Part shown: positions 24,320 to 37,014 of the stretch, piece after piece | Layout: each line of letters starts with the position of its first letter | Numbering within the stretch: the first letter of the stretch is position 1 | DNA from: Chinchilla lanigera | Taxonomy: Eukaryota > Chordata > Mammalia > Rodentia > Chinchillidae | DNA length: 64,000 nucleotides | Reading direction: 5' to 3' | Assembly: GCF_000276665.1 (NCBI RefSeq) | Contig: NW_004955417.1 | Coordinates: 17,987,828-18,051,827 of the forward strand | The notes under the pieces: model-generated | The model's database searches: none | The model's input: only the letters and a program-made list of their open reading frames with translations | Told to the model about the DNA's origin: nothing | Program-made: the position numbers and the translations under genes

Positions 24320-24790
24320 CTTGTTTTATTTCTGTTCCTCTTGTCTGAAATCAGAAAATTTATTTCCCACTTCCACTTGTGTTTCCCATCTCCATTAAAA
24401 ATGTTTATTGAGGCATAATTTACATATAGCAAAATTAATGCTTTAAAAAAGACACTTGTAGTTTTGACAATTTTCCATAGTTTCACAATCAATGTAAAAA
24501 TGATGATTTTAGGGAGGAGGATGAAAATGGTCCATCACCCAGAACTATCTGAGCCCTGGGAATCAGTGACTTATTTCTACGCCATCTCAGATTTATCAGT
24601 GCTTTATTGAGATATAATTACCATATCACGGTATTCACCCACTTGAATAGTACTATTAAATGAGTGCCTAATACATTCACTGATATATGAAGCCAAATTC
24701 ACAGTCAATTTTGAACATTTTCATAACTTCCAAATATACCCCGTATTTGTAACAAGCGTTTAAGTGGGTAAAATCTCCCTCTGCAATTGC
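24320..24790 (-). mobile_element. L1 3'-UTR-like sequence, antisense, in two similar blocks
   Basis: TTTATTGAGGCATAATTTAC near 24400 and CTTTATTGAGATATAATTAC near 24602 are two versions of the same antisense old-L1 wording, each followed by a CCATC- or CACCC-containing block. They may be a duplication within one element or two insertions. Confidence 0.5.
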
Positions 24791-27084
24791 ACCTTTTACC
24801 CAGTGAAGCTGATACTTAATCCTATATCTGGCTTTTAAAAACTTTAAAGTTTTGCCAATTTTGTTGTTTTTACTTGCAGAGCATACATGTCACCCTGTGG
24901 TGAAACACGTCTGAGTGAAGGAAATAGACTTGCCTTAAAATTCAGCGTATGTCTTTGTTTGTGTTCTCTGCTTTATGCTGGGTTCAAGACAGTTATGAGT
25001 TTGTAGCTTATCCATATTTTTTTCTTATTAACAGTGAAAATATCATTCTGCTACAATTTCTTCATCTCACAATGGATCAATGCTTCAGCTATTTTTTATT
25101 TCTAAATTAGAATCAGTACGATTAAATCTGCCTCATAGAAAAATATTCCTCATAGCAGCACAGCGAATGGAAAGTGCTAGGAATTTACTCTGAATTGATA
25201 TGTTACATGTCCTGTGATTTGCCTGGATTCTGCTTTGTTTTGAGAAATACAAACTGGAAAAGAAAAAGAAGGAAGGCTAATTAGACTCCTGAGTGCACCG
25301 CCTCAAAACTGTGTTTGGTTTTCAGAGGACACAAACTTTGTTCAATTTCGATACAATCGTGAGAAGAATTTGGTCAGTTCTCTGGTCAGTTTGCAGACCC
25401 TATTACTTCGTAATTATTACTTCAATTTTTACGGTAATTGATTACTTTTTTGTAAGCAAAGTAGATTTGAGAATAGATTGAACAGAGCAATCATGAGGTT
25501 GGAAGTTTTAGTGAACCAGAAAAGAATTATTTAAATATTCCCAGCTAAAGTTTCAGAAGATTAAAGCAGAGTCTATGCTTTGACTGTCATCAGCCCACCT
25601 CTTTAAACATCAGGTTAAAGAAGGCAGTGTCATTTTGCTCACCTTCATTTTATATGCAGCACAAAAACCCACAGTCAGGTCAGTTGAAGAAATTTGGTAA
25701 GTGTGAGTCCGAGGCAGGGACATCAGCACACAGCTTGCCTGCAATTAGCATGTTAAAGATTAGGAGGAGGGCATTCTAGTGATTAACAGTTATGATTTCC
25801 AGTCATTTTGAACTTTCCCCAAAGTATCTCCTCCATGGTTGATATTTCTCGATCTGCAATGGTAGAGGGTTTTCTGACAATGCGTTTCACCTCAAGAGAT
25901 TTTGGTATATCCAATCAAGCTTTGATAAAATGATAAAGTGGCAAAAGTACCTTCAGGGAGAAACACTTTAAAATTCACCCCCAGTACTGATTAAGATGTG
26001 AAACTGAATAGAGTTTCCCTGATTTGAATGTTGAAAACATTCATTCTTAAATTGGATGGATGTGGTAATTACAGAACAGAATATAAGTAGAATGGAACTA
26101 AATCAACTATTTGAATAATACTAATGGTACCATCACCCTAAGAAATTGACACTGACACTTTCTATATCTTTTGTTCTTCACATAATGGGATAAGAAAATA
26201 ATTTCTTTGATGAAAAATTAATATTAGTGCTCGCAGAACTAGAATTTCCTTACTTCCCTTTTTTCATACAGAATTGAAGAACAGCAAAACATGAAGATAC
26301 ATTTGTTGCTATGTCACTGCTCATATCTTCACTGTAACTGAAAATACAGAACATGAAAAAATACAGAAAACTTTTAAAATCTACATATCAACAATGTAAA
26401 CTTATTCATAGATTAATATACTTAAATAGTTTGCCTTAAAGTTATGTAATTTCATTAATGTCTATTTATAATGTGAAATATTGTATGCTTATAAATATGT
26501 AGATAAAACAAGGTTTCTCTTGATTGCATATCAATAAATAGAATGGTTATTTCTATATCTGAGAAAAATTTTCAAAACTTTCTGGCTCTATGACTTATTG
26601 TAAAGTTTAAATCATACTTCAGGTATAAATGAAAATTCGGTGGAAATACTCAGTGGGTTAAGTTCACTAAGCACATATAGATTTGATTTCCACAAGGTGA
26701 AGTACTGTTCAAGGATGTGGAAAAATCTATTATCATTTTTAGTCTGAGGAAAGGTTTTGTCATACGTAAAAGTTACATTTGGTAAATGCTACACAGATCT
26801 TAACACATTATTTATAAAAATGCTCTGTTCAATTTAATATTTTGAGAAAGACTAGGTAGATTTATGGAGACAGTCACGTTACACAGAGTGCCTACACTTT
26901 TATTTGCTTTATGATGTTTAAATCCCATACGTCCATCTAGTCCCTTCTGGAAAGTGAAGCTTTTCTGGGAGCGACAAGACACACTATAAAGAGATATGCA
27001 CCAGGAATCCAAAATCACTCTATGGTGGTGACTCGCTTATACTTTCAGTTTTGCCAGCTCCGCCATCATTAGAGTTGTCGATAA
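24791..27084. other. Unclassified AT-rich sequence
   Basis: No gene or confident repeat is visible. The 62- and 68-codon frames at 25293-25481 and 26812-27018 show no domain. Confidence 0.45.
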
Positions 27085-27537
27085 TGTTATGATTTCAATC
27101 TAAAATGCTTCCCCGAAGTCTCAGACATTCAGAGATGAGCTTTGGGGAAAATAATTGAATGACGAGAGCACTAACTTCATCAAGTGGATTAATATCATTA
27201 TGAGATATTCATCTGATGGCATTTGGGGAGATAGTGAAAACTTAGGAGTTCGGGTCTCATGAAGGAGTAGATCAGGAGGACACGATTTTGGGGACTACTT
27301 CTGGTCGGTCTTTTCCTCTCTGGTTTTTCTATGCTGTGCTCCTTACCTACCATGAGGGGAGCCGATTTGCTCCACCATGCCCTCCCACCATGTTTTTGCC
27401 TGGTTACAGGAACTAAAGTAATGGAACTGGTCAACTGTGGACTGACACCTCTGAAGACATGAATTGAAATAGATCTTTCTCACCTAAGTTGTTTTCCTTA
27501 GATGTTGTCCCACAGTGACAGAAAGCTGACTAACACA
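27085..27537 (+). mobile_element. MaLR-like LTR
   Basis: Begins TGTTATGATTTCAATCTAAA, contains CACCATGCCCTCCCACCATG and ACTGTGGACTGACACCTCTG, and ends AAAGCTGACTAACACA. These are the landmarks of rodent MaLR-type LTRs. No clear target duplication remains. Confidence 0.75.
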
Positions 27538-28248
27538 ACTGTTTATTCAGATCTTGCAATAGTAAGGAATTAACAGCTGTCACATATTTCATTGAAATAC
27601 GGTAGAAGATGGGAAGATGGAACCAAGCAAATAGAAGTGGAGCAGCCCATAAAATTGGTTATGGAATATATTAGGTTTTCTCTGCCTGGTCTTAGAACAA
27701 AAGGGAAACACGGAGTAGCTGGGAATTACTCATCATGTACTGGACCCTTTTTAGATTATTTTTATAGAGGTCTTGATTTGACATCTAAGGCATTTGCTGT
27801 AGAGATTTTGAGCCAAGGCATTACTTTTACATATGATTTGATCATTGTATACTTGTATATTTTAAGTGTCTCTCTTCATTTTTTAGTCATTTTCTCAATT
27901 GTGGGAAGTTTAATGGCATTAGTCATCTCCACAGCCAACTGTATTGGAGAAATTACTGAATATTTGTGCTACTTACATTAAAAGTTTTTGTGGAGTCAAA
28001 AGTGAGTTCCTGTTTAGGAAAGGGAAGTAGAGAGAAAAAGATGGTGGTAGGGCACTGATTTTGATAGGTAGGAAAGAACATGATTTCTGATTTTTATTTA
28101 ATGGTAATATGTAGATGTAATAAAAACTAAAACCTATCTTTTAAATTAGCATATTTGAGGAATTAGAAAACTCATGTATTTTAGCATTATCACTAGAAAA
28201 GAAACAATATAGTGTCTCTGAGTAGACATGAATGGAAAATGGGTCATT
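27538..28248. other. Unclassified sequence with a chance-like 129-codon frame
   Basis: The frame at 27592-27981 has a hydrophobic C-terminal half. It has no recognisable domain, no intron signals and no promoter context, and I do not call it a gene. It does not look like MaLR internal sequence either. Confidence 0.4.
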
Positions 28249-28440
28249 TGAGCCAGGCATGGATATACATGCCGTGTTCTCGCTACTTGAAGCTGAGACA
28301 GGAGGATATCAGAGTCAAGATCAGCCTCACCAACTTAGCCTTTTACTAAGACTCTGTCTGAAAATAAATAATTAAATCAATGCTTGTAATACAGCTCAGT
28401 GAAAAGGCCCTTGGTTCAATCTCAAGTACCTAGAAAAAAT
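28249..28440 (+). mobile_element. B1-ID composite SINE (B1-dID type)
   Basis: A B1-like left part (AGCCAGGCATGG..., GAGACAGGAGGAT, AGCCTCACCAACTTAGC, ACTCTGTCTG, AAATAAATAA linker) is followed directly by an ID-like right part (TAATACAGCTCAGTG, TTGGTTCAATCTCAAGTACC) and an A-rich end. Dimers of this kind are known from squirrels, dormice, beavers and relatives, and support a non-murid rodent. Confidence 0.8.
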
Positions 28441-28719
28441 AAAAGAAAGCATCATTTGTTCTGAATGTCCCAGGCATCAATTTAATATGGTCATTATACA
28501 AAGAATAATAATTTGAGCTAGATAATAGAACAATTAAACTATAGTAGAATTTCTTACTAGTCATTTTATTAATAATTACATTTTACTAATTTTAGATACA
28601 TTCTCATATTTCCTTTGAAAACTATTTGCATGTCATTGTACAGTATATTTTATAAATGTATAAAGCTGCTTGTTATGAAAAAGACTTTTAAATATATGTG
28701 TTGGTTTTGGGCTTATTTT

Positions 28720-29549
28720 TGCAAGGGGAACAATATAATACACGACACATACTTCATATTATTATTTATAATAGTCACCCAAAGAACAATACACAAAAGA
28801 GTGCAGGAAATCTGTCCACACACTCTAGACCAAAAATCCAGCTGAGGGTCTGGATCCCACAACAATGTCCTAAATGAGTCCAGCTGAAGACCTAAAGCTT
28901 ATAATGGTGCCTCCCACTAATCCAACCAGAGGCCCAGAGCCCATGACAGTGTCTCATTCAGGCCTGTTTCATGATCTGCTGGGAAGGCCTAAAGGTCAGT
29001 GGTGGAATCTACAAAGTCTGTGCCCACAGGATGAAGGAGCTGTGCTAGCAGGCTGAGGGATCTGCACTGGATCCAGAAAGTGATGCTCNNNNNNNNNNNN
29101 NNNNNNNNNNNNNNNNNNNNNNNNNNNNNNNNNNNNNNNNNNNNNNNNNNNNNNNNNNNNNNNNNNNNNNNNNNNNNNNNNNNNNNNNNNNNNNNNNNNN
29201 NNNNNNNNNNNNNNNNNNNNNNNNNNNNNNNNNNNNNNNNNNNNNNNNNNNNNNNNNNNNNNNNNNNNNNNNNNNNNNNNNNNNNNNNNNNNNNNNNNNN
29301 NNNNNNNNNNNNNNNNNNNNNNNNNNNNNNNNNNNNNNNNNNNNNNNNNNNNNNNNNNNNNNNNNNNNNNNNNNNNNNNNNNNNNNNNNNNNNNNNNNNN
29401 NNNNNNNNNNNNNNNNNNNNNNNNNNNNNNNNNNNNNNNNNNNNNNNNNNNNNNNNNNNNNNNNNNNNNNNNNNNNNNNNNNNNNNNNNNNNNNNNNNNN
29501 NNNNNNNNNNNNNNNNNNNNNNNTGACCACCAGTTATCAATCTTCTACA
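28720..29549 (-). mobile_element. 'Family Y' LTR-like repeat, inverted copy with gap
   Basis: The reverse complement matches 16128-16920: AGATTGATAACTGGTGGTCA at its start, then after the gap TGCAGATCCCTCAGC, CTTCAGCTGGACTCAT, GACATTGTTGTGG and TTCCCCTTGCA at the end. The 435 unknown bases fall where the sense copy has its 176-bp duplication. The long X-filled frames here are artefacts of the Ns. Confidence 0.7.
29089..29523. other. Assembly gap (435 N)
   Basis: A run of 435 undetermined bases inside the inverted family Y copy. The corresponding interval of the sense copy (about 16152-16590) is about 439 bases, so the gap length may be a real estimate and the missing bases are probably the duplicated part of that repeat. 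Confidence 0.98.
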
Positions 29550-30884
29550 ATATAGTAAAAATTTTGCTTATTGGCTATATTTAATGGCTTTAAAGAGAAA
29601 ATCTCATTTAACTAGTTAGCTAGTTTACTTTCTTTTGTATGAAAGTTTTTGGAATAATTTTGAAGACAGAAAACATTTTCAATGTGTATTAATTAACATC
29701 ACTATTCCCCTGAGCACATTTTTTCTTTAGCTTTGTAGAAATTCTATTATAAGAAATTTATTTAACATAATCCATATAAATATTATCATAATACTTTTAA
29801 TACAGTTTTCACATTATTGCTCTTTGTTAATTGTGCAATTTAGGCCACTCTAAGCAATTTAAGAGCTTTTAAATATTACAGTGCATTGCATCAGGGGAAG
29901 AGTGCAGCATTTCCAAAAGCAATTGCAGCATAGCAGATTCCTCAAATTAAAATAAAATTAATTATTCAGATAATTAAAATACCATTTTAAAGTTCACTTA
30001 TGTTGTCTACCAGAAAATCCATTTTATTAATTGGAAAATGATTTCTACTTTCAGTGACCTCTGTGGTTAAGGTTTCATATACATAAAAATGGAAAAATGT
30101 AGTATTTTTTATTAAAACATGTGATTGGTATTTGATATGAGATGAGACTGATCCTGGACTCCAGAGGGCAGCATCAGGTATACGCTGAGGAGCGCTGAGA
30201 TCCTCTTTACTTAAGCAAGGTTTTGGCTTGTGTCTCACTATTGCTGAAGATTATATGTGTTATTTCACTTTTTATATTAAAGTTTTGCTTTTAATATTGC
30301 CAAGTCTTGTTTTGATAGAAAATAGCAGTGTGAGACTGAATCCATTAAAAATAACACAATCAAGACCATGAACAAATGCTTTTTAAAATATGAAGTATTC
30401 AATAATACCTAAGTATTCAATAATAGCTAAGATAGCAAATGCGTAGGCATAAAACACAGAGAAAAGCAAATTTAAGGTAATCTCGAAGCTCCACAACACA
30501 GAGGCTATCAATTCTCATGTTGTTCTATAGAGCAGACCCAAGAATATTATATTTTGAGAGGCACTTTTATTCATGATCATAAACAAAGTATAAAATTTAT
30601 CATCTTGTGGATGTACCACATTATTGGAAATATCAATTAGGGAAATTCTCAAACAACATGCTTATCTATAAATATGTTTAATGAACCATCAAGATACAAA
30701 GCTGGCATTTGAAGTGGAATGGAAAACTTACAATGTAGATCTGTTGGACTTTAGGAGTGAAACATCTATTAAAAATTCTTTCAGATTTGCACTAAAAGTA
30801 TTTGTAAATGCCTTTTTGCAAAATATCTTGTTAAATGACAGCTCTTCTTTGAGTTGGACTGAGTCAGGAATAGCTTAGTGGCTT
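29550..30884. other. Unclassified AT-rich sequence
   Basis: No gene or confident repeat. A small 18-bp tandem duplication (AAGTATTCAATAATA repeated) lies at 30392-30429. A few bases at 30866-30902 faintly resemble an ID head but are too short to call. Confidence 0.45.
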
Positions 30885-31330
30885 AGAGGTAGCCTTGGCA
30901 ATAACACCATAATTCACAACTGCCGTGATGTGGGGTCAGCCTACTTGTCCATCAACAGATCAATTGATAGCTAAAGTCTGGTACACAATACAATATCATT
31001 TAGTCCTTATAAAAATGAGGAAATACTGTCATTTGTGAAAAGGATGTGAAAGGATTGCTCTTCAAGACATCATATTAAATGAAATAAGACAGGCAAAGAA
31101 AGACAAAAATGGAGTGATCTCACATGTAGAAGCTAAAAACTTGAATTCTTGGAAATAGAGAGCAGAATGCTGGTTTTCAGTGGTTTCAGGTAGGGTATCA
31201 GGGAGATACTGGTGAAAAGATATGAAATTTCAGTTAGATAGGAGAAATAATTCAAAAAATCTATTCTACAATGTAGTGGCTATGGTTACTAATATTGAAT
31301 TTATGGTTAAAATGTGTTGAATTTTTGAAT
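30885..31330 (+). mobile_element. L1 3' end, sense
   Basis: Blocks in L1M order: ATAATTCACAACTGCC, CTACTTGTCCATCAACAGAT, ATCATTTAGTCCTTATAAAA, AAATGAAATAAGACAGGCA, GAAAGACAAAAATGGAGTGA, then ATAGAGAGCAGAATGCTGGT. It is an old, truncated copy. Confidence 0.8.
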
Positions 31331-31524
31331 ATTGATAGGAAGTAGAATTTCAGTGTTTAATTTTACTGTATGTATAAGTACTCATGAAGAACAGTGGTGT
31401 TTTAATTCAGGTATCTATTAGGTAGTGATCATAACTGCAATGTAAAGCAGAGGTCTTGGAATTTGAGATGACAATTGTTGCCAGGAAGCAAACAGAGTAG
31501 CCATGAGAAGAGGCTGCTCCCCGG

Positions 31525-31583
31525 GTATAGTTTTATAGGAGGAATAAGTTCTGATGTTCTGTGGCACAGCAAGGCAAACACAA
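31525..31583 (+). mobile_element. L1 3'-UTR fragment, sense
   Basis: TATAGGAGGAATAAGTTCTG and TTCTGTGGCACAGCAAGGC match the common 'AGGAGGAATAAGTTCTGGTGTTC' region of L1M 3' UTRs. It abuts the LTR that starts at 31584. Confidence 0.6.
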
Positions 31584-32037
31584 TGTTGCTACCTGTATCT
31601 AGATGTCCCCCCAAAGCTGCACAAGCTCAGGAGGTGGGGCTTGAGGTGGGGCTTCAGGAAGGTGACTGGATCATGGGTGTGTGATATTGGGTTAAAGCAA
31701 GTGATAACTGGATGTCTCCTGATTCATTAACAGAGTTCAGAGTGTGGATGGTGGGAAGCCCCACCCTGGGCTTACTGGCTCCCACCAATAGGCTTGTACC
31801 CAGAATGGGGACAAAAGGGAAGGGAAAGCTCACTGTTTGCTGATTTCTGTGCACCCTGCTATGGACTGTCTCACTTCAGCCACGCTACTCTGCCATGCCC
31901 ACCTGCCTTGGAGCCAGCTCAGCTGACCATGGATTGACATACCTCTACAAACTGTGGGATAAAACTAACCTTACCTCCTTTAACTTGTGTGTCAGGTGTT
32001 TTGTCCCAGCAATGAGAAAGTAACTAAAAAATATGAC
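31584..32037 (+). mobile_element. MaLR LTR (THE1/MST-like layout)
   Basis: CAGGAGGTGGGGCTTGAGGT, GACTGGATCATGGGTGTGTG, CAGCTCAGCTGACCATGGAT and the AGAAAGTAACTAAAA terminus follow the classic MaLR LTR order. The direct repeat GAGGTGGGGCTT occurs twice near 31630-31655. Confidence 0.8.
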
Positions 32038-32755
32038 AACAGTATGTTATATCTCTCAAAATACAAAGAATTTTTAGAATATTCAAATTTAAGATGAGAG
32101 TAAATTTTAAAAGTTTGTACCATAAAACATAATTATATAAGCTATGACATGTTTATTAACTCAAAGTAACCATTTCAAAATGTATACATAAATAAAATTA
32201 TCACCTACATGGCAAATATATGACTCTTTTGTGTCACCTAAAATAAATAAGTAAAAATATGATATCAGAACATGACACCATTAACTCAATAACTTTGATT
32301 TTCCTGATTAATACTAAGTAAATTATTTTAAATACAGTGGTACCACAGTTCATGACCTTGGTTCTTTTCATGATTCTGATGTCAAAATGAACTGGATGAG
32401 AACAAAATCAAATTCAATGGTTAGGTAAATGTTGACCTTATGCGGAAATTTGATTTGATTCTTGCCCAGTTAAGTTTGCGACCAGAATTAGAGGGAAAAT
32501 TAAGTCTGTGAATCCACGTACAGCTGTCACTTCATTTTTTGAAGCTTTGTTCTCTATACCAGTAAACGCAGACTGGTAATGTTCCTTACATGATAAGGCT
32601 TACATTAGACTAAATTTCTTAATGATATTAAGTGGTTCAGTGTTGGCACTCAAACATTTAGATCCAGTTTCCAAGTCTAATTTTAAAAGAAGACAACACT
32701 GTGGAGCAGAACACATTTAAAAATTATGTAATAAGTGCATTGCATAGTTATAATA
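32038..32755. other. Unclassified, with a possible DNA-transposon end
   Basis: At 32335-32525 the text ACAGTGGTACCACAGTTCAT at one edge and a near-complementary TACAGCTGTCAC at the other recall inverted ends of an old DNA transposon. The match is weak. The remainder shows nothing. Confidence 0.3.
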
Positions 32756-32925
32756 AAATAATATATATAGCCATATATAGATTATATATAGCAACTATAT
32801 CTATATAGAGATATAGCTATCTCTATATATAGACATATAGATGTATGGATATATAAAGATATAGATACACAAATATGTAGATATGTAGACATATAGACAT
32901 ATAGATATATATAGATATATACCGG
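32756..32925. repeat. (TATA/TATAGA)n low-complexity tract with hairpins
   Basis: Alternating ATATAT and TATAGA units over about 170 bases. TATAGAGATATAGCTATCTC and its neighbours form an imperfect hairpin near 32805-32830. Confidence 0.9.
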
Positions 32926-32984
32926 AAGATACTTCTATGCCTAAATTCCATTCATGGAAAATGATTAAACATTGGTCCATGTGT

Positions 32985-33420
32985 TAATTTCATGGAGTTA
33001 CCATGACAAAATTACACTAAGTGCATGACAGTAAATTAAAGAAGAGAAACTTACCCTTACAATTCTGAATAGTAGAAATCTGAAATCAAGGTGTCACCTG
33101 GGATGACTATTTCTGAGGAATCTGTGGAGAGTTTATTTCATGTCTCCCTCATAGTTTTTATAAACTTCAGGTGTTCTTGGCCTATAGATAATATTTTTCT
33201 TCAACTTCTGTGCTGGAATATTCATCAAATTTCCATCGAATGATACCACTAATACTAGATTATATTGAATGATCTCACCTTTACTTGGTCATCTGTAATG
33301 ACCCCATTTTAAAGAACGAGGCTTTCATTCTGTAAGGTCATTTGTGAGGTAGGAGACATTCTGTAAGGGTACATTTGTAAGGTCACAATTTAGTGACTAA
33401 CACTCTCCATGAGTATTTGC
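32985..33420 (-). mobile_element. MLT1-like LTR, antisense
   Basis: The plus strand has the usual antisense MLT1 order: GTTACCATGACAAAATTACA, then AATTCTGAATAGTAGAAATC, ATCAAGGTGTCACCTGG, ATCTGTAATGACCCCATTTT, and a CATTCTGTAAGG block repeated at 33327 and 33358. Old and diverged. Confidence 0.65.
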
Positions 33421-34599
33421 ACTGGAGGAATTATGCAAATAATGAGTGTAGGAAAAATTTATTATATTTAAATTTAAAAATATTTCTGACTTTATTTACC
33501 TATGTACTATATTTAAATTTGAATAATTAAAACATGAATTCAATATCTTGATGCAGTTATATTCAAGCAAAAAGTAAATAAATACATTTAGTAATATACA
33601 AATGTTTATTGGTTAGGGTACTATAATATTTAAATTAAGTCTTTTAATTATTCTGTATCATAATTAAGAATAACACATGTAGCAAAATAACAAGTGTGTG
33701 CTAGTCCATTGCTGCAAGTTTTCATTGCATCCTTTATATTTCCCTGACACAGCTGGTAGCTCAGAGAATAATCCCTGATATCTACTCCAAGTTATAAAGT
33801 TCATGTTAGCTGAGTTGCAGGTAGTACAAACTAAAATAAAGTCTGTTAGGTTGACGGTTGTAATAAGATTCAGAAGTTCATGGTATTTCTGAAAGCAAAG
33901 ACCTGGAAGGGATAACAGAAACTACAAATCCTGTGGCCCATAAATAAAATATCCTATATAGTCAGGTATCTAAGTTTCTTTAAAACGAACTTTTTTCTTT
34001 AGCTTTGACAATGAATCAAAGTCTTAAATAATTCAATTTTATCAGTTTTCTGATATCAAATAAATGCAAAATGACAGAAGAAAAATGTGAACACAGAGAG
34101 AAGGAAATCACAGACTTCTGGGGGAAGCCTAGGGATTATTGTTGAAACTCAGTAAAATCCTTTCGGAGAAAATCAGAAAATACATTTAAGGTAAAATGTA
34201 TACTTCACATGTGAGAAAAGTAACTAAATAACAATGAAAAAAAGCTTTGACCTAAAGATATTAATTTTATTTAAAGATTAATAAAAGTGGAAGAATTTTT
34301 ATTTGAACCTAAGCTAGAAAATGTTACTTTTATTCAAACGGTGTTTACTTATAGGTGTTAGTATTGTTCATTTAGAAAAGATTTATAAGTTTCCATAAGA
34401 TTTTCAATATAGACATGTTTGTGTGTGTATTGATCCTTGAAGCAAATGGAAGGTGCAAAATATTGGAATATAGATAGATTGTTATAGTACACATTCAGGC
34501 TTAATAGTTATAGAATAATAGTGATCCAGAAAAGCTAGGATATGTTTTTGTCTGATTATATATATATATGAAATGATATCTAATTTTTTATAAGTAATT
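33421..34599. other. Unclassified AT-rich sequence
   Basis: I see no gene or confident repeat. Confidence 0.45.
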
Positions 34600-34880
34600 A
34601 AAGATAAAAAAGCTTCGATATGGGCAGTACCAACCCGTAGGTTTATATAGCCTGGATGCAATAAAAAGGGAAAGGAAAACAAAGACATGCTGCTTCCTGC
34701 CTGCCCTGCCATGGACTGTCTCTCCTCTGCAGCACCTTTGCCATGCTGCCTTGACGCCCTGACTTACACCCTGCTGACTCTGCACTGAAATCCCCATAAA
34801 CCGTAAACTAAAATAATCTTTTCTCATTTAACTTGTGGTTGTCAGGTATTTTGTCCCAGCAACAAGAAAGTAACTAAGAT
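34600..34880 (+). mobile_element. MaLR LTR, 5'-truncated
   Basis: Shares GCCATGGACTGTCTCTCC, TGCACTGAAATCCCCATAAA, GTCAGGTATTTTGTCCCAGC and AGAAAGTAACTAAGATA with the LTR at 31584-32037. The 5' half is missing. Frames on the minus strand are not genes. Confidence 0.75.
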
Positions 34881-34909
34881 ATCTATCTATCTAACTCGAT
34901 CTATCTATC

Positions 34910-34947
<38 letters not shown>

Positions 34948-34967
34948 ATTTATCTATCTATCATATA
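34881..34967. repeat. (TATC)n microsatellite
   Basis: About 20 TATC units with a few interruptions (ACTCGATC, TCATTTA), placed directly after the LTR terminus. Confidence 0.95.
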
Positions 34968-35657
34968 CATATATTACAAAGAATACATTGGAGGTATGTT
35001 ACATATCATGTAATATATAATTAATCACGATATAATAATAATAATTATTTTGTAATCTGTTGGATAGTTGTACACATGCATACATATTTTTTCATTACTT
35101 ACCCTACTCTAATAATTAAATCAGTACAAGAAACATGGCAAAGTTTTAGTGTGTGACTATATAGGTTAAATATTTGTGCATCATTTAATGATCTTTCACT
35201 AATTGAGATTTCTGTTTTTGCTTTTCAAATAAAGCATTTGAGAAAGCTTTTTCTTCCATTGTCATGTTCTAAAACAGCATAGGGTTTGTGGGACAAAAAC
35301 CAAAATCTATAATGTTATTCTAATTTCTTATAAAATTGCTTAAATATGTCACAACATTTGTTAAAAAATTATGGCTTCACAAAAATAGGTAAAACTCTGG
35401 ATGTAGCTTGTAGCCAGTCATTTTTGTACCTTTGAACAAAGACTGAAATGAATGTCTATGTCGATAAAAATTACTTTGGTATATTTTAAGACATAGTCCG
35501 TCCTAAAGCACATAAACCATACTTAACTTGTGTTCCACTCTGCTTTCATCAAATAAGTTTTTCTATCTTCAATTACTTATAAAAAATTCGATATCATTTC
35601 ACTATATAATCAGAAGAAAACCCATCCTAGCTATTCTGGATCATTATTATTCTATAA
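34968..35657. other. Unclassified AT-rich sequence
   Basis: No gene or repeat that I can support. Confidence 0.45.
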
Positions 35658-35669
35658 CTACTAAGCCTG

Positions 35670-35780
35670 GGGGGCTGGGGGTTTAGCTCAGCGGCACAGC
35701 GCCTGCCTGGCAAGCGCAAGGTTGTGAGTTCGATTCCCTGTACCAGGGAAAAAAACAAAAAAAAAAAAACAAAAAAAAAC
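35670..35780 (+). mobile_element. ID SINE with target duplication
   Basis: GGGGCTGGGGGTTTAGCTCA head, GCCTGCCTGGCAAGCGCAAG core, GAGTTCGATTCCCTGTACC, then a CAAAAAA-rich tail. Flanks are CTACTAAGCCTG (35658-35669) and CTATTAAGCCTG (35781-35792). Confidence 0.95.
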
Positions 35781-35792
35781 CTATTAAGCCTG

Positions 35793-36533
35793 AACTATTA
35801 TTAAGAGCATCTTTTATTCTCAAGTGGAACAATGTTTGGATGAAAAATTGCATATAATTTGTTCACTAAATGTCCTTTTGTTTCAGTTATTTTTTATATA
35901 TCTCCTGTGTTTTGCTTTAATGTTATATTTTCTCCATTAAGAATAATTAGTAAATGTTTTAACATATAATTTAAAAAATTTCAACCTATTAGTTCATGTC
36001 ATAATTTATATCATCTTTACTTTTGTCAAATGATATACTTTTCTCCTGTTGACCCATTTTGAGCCCTGCAAACTCACCAGTGGCACAGGGCATGCTGTAT
36101 CCCTGGTCCAGACTGCAGACACTTCACTGCTCAGAACTTTCTGCAGAGATGCTGGCTAGCTTTGCCCCATGTTAAAGTCCTCTAGAGTCATTGAACATAT
36201 GACTAAGAAAAGCAGGATAAACCTCAAGCAAAACTTTACATCTAAGAAATAGAAGAAAAATAATTTTCCAGAGAGATAACTAAGCACAAAGACCCTGAGG
36301 TCAAAATGGACCTGGTTTTGAGGAAAGTCAGGCAATTGAGACACTAATTCTTAGTGAGTAAAGATGACCAAATGTATTACCCTCCTTTTCTGAGAATGAT
36401 AACTTTGCTAAAAAATAATAAAACCCAATATTGTATATTATCTATTATATTTTTATATTTCAGCATATATACATATTTAACACAATATTATTTCTTTATT
36501 TTTTCATTGACATTTTAAAATATTTTTGTGTCA
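35793..36533. other. Unclassified AT-rich sequence
   Basis: No gene or confident repeat is visible. Confidence 0.45.
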
Positions 36534-37014
36534 TGATAGTTAATCTGGGCTTTCAACCTGACTGAATTGAGACATGCCTAGAAAGCTGGTAATGTGTACT
36601 CCTGGGTGTGGCTTGGGTGTGTGACCAGGAATAGCCGCCTTGTGTGTCAGCCCACTGAGCGGAGAAACTCGACTGGAATGTGGGCAGCACCAGGTAATGA
36701 GCTGGGGACTGAGCAGTAACGAGAAACAGAAAAGCAAGATGCACTTAAACGATCTTGATTATTTTAGCCAATCCCTTCTTTTCTGGTGCTAATTCCTGCA
36801 GAGATCAGAAGCGAGGTTCTTTCATACTCACCTGTGGACTCACACCATTGCCTCTCCAAGGAGCATGCATGTCTTCAGCCTCAGTCTAAGCTTGCGACAT
36901 TGGTGTGATGTTCTTGCTTTTTGGTTTCCAGTTTCTTAGGCTGAGCAGGTATAGTTTCCCCCTTTCCAGCTTGCAGATGGCCATTCTGGGAATACTCTAA
37001 GATCATGTAACTCT
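36534..37014 (+). mobile_element. ERVL LTR (MLT2-like)
   Basis: Starts TGATAGTTAATCTGGGCTTT, has AACCTGACTGAATTGAGACA, TGTGGGCAGCACCAGGTAAT, CTGTGGACTCACACCATTGC, then CCAGCTTGCAGATGGCC. This is the order of MLT2-type ERVL LTRs, which often end in TATC/TATA-rich sequence as here. Confidence 0.65.

Noticed and set aside
27592..27981. 129-codon frame after a MaLR LTR, considered as a gene or MaLR internal protein
   Set aside because: No similarity to MaLR internal text, no primer site after the LTR and no recognisable domain. The hydrophobic end follows from T-rich codons.
28989..29540. 183-, 161- and 148-codon frames across the gap
   Set aside because: They consist almost wholly of undetermined residues and only exist because N runs contain no stops.
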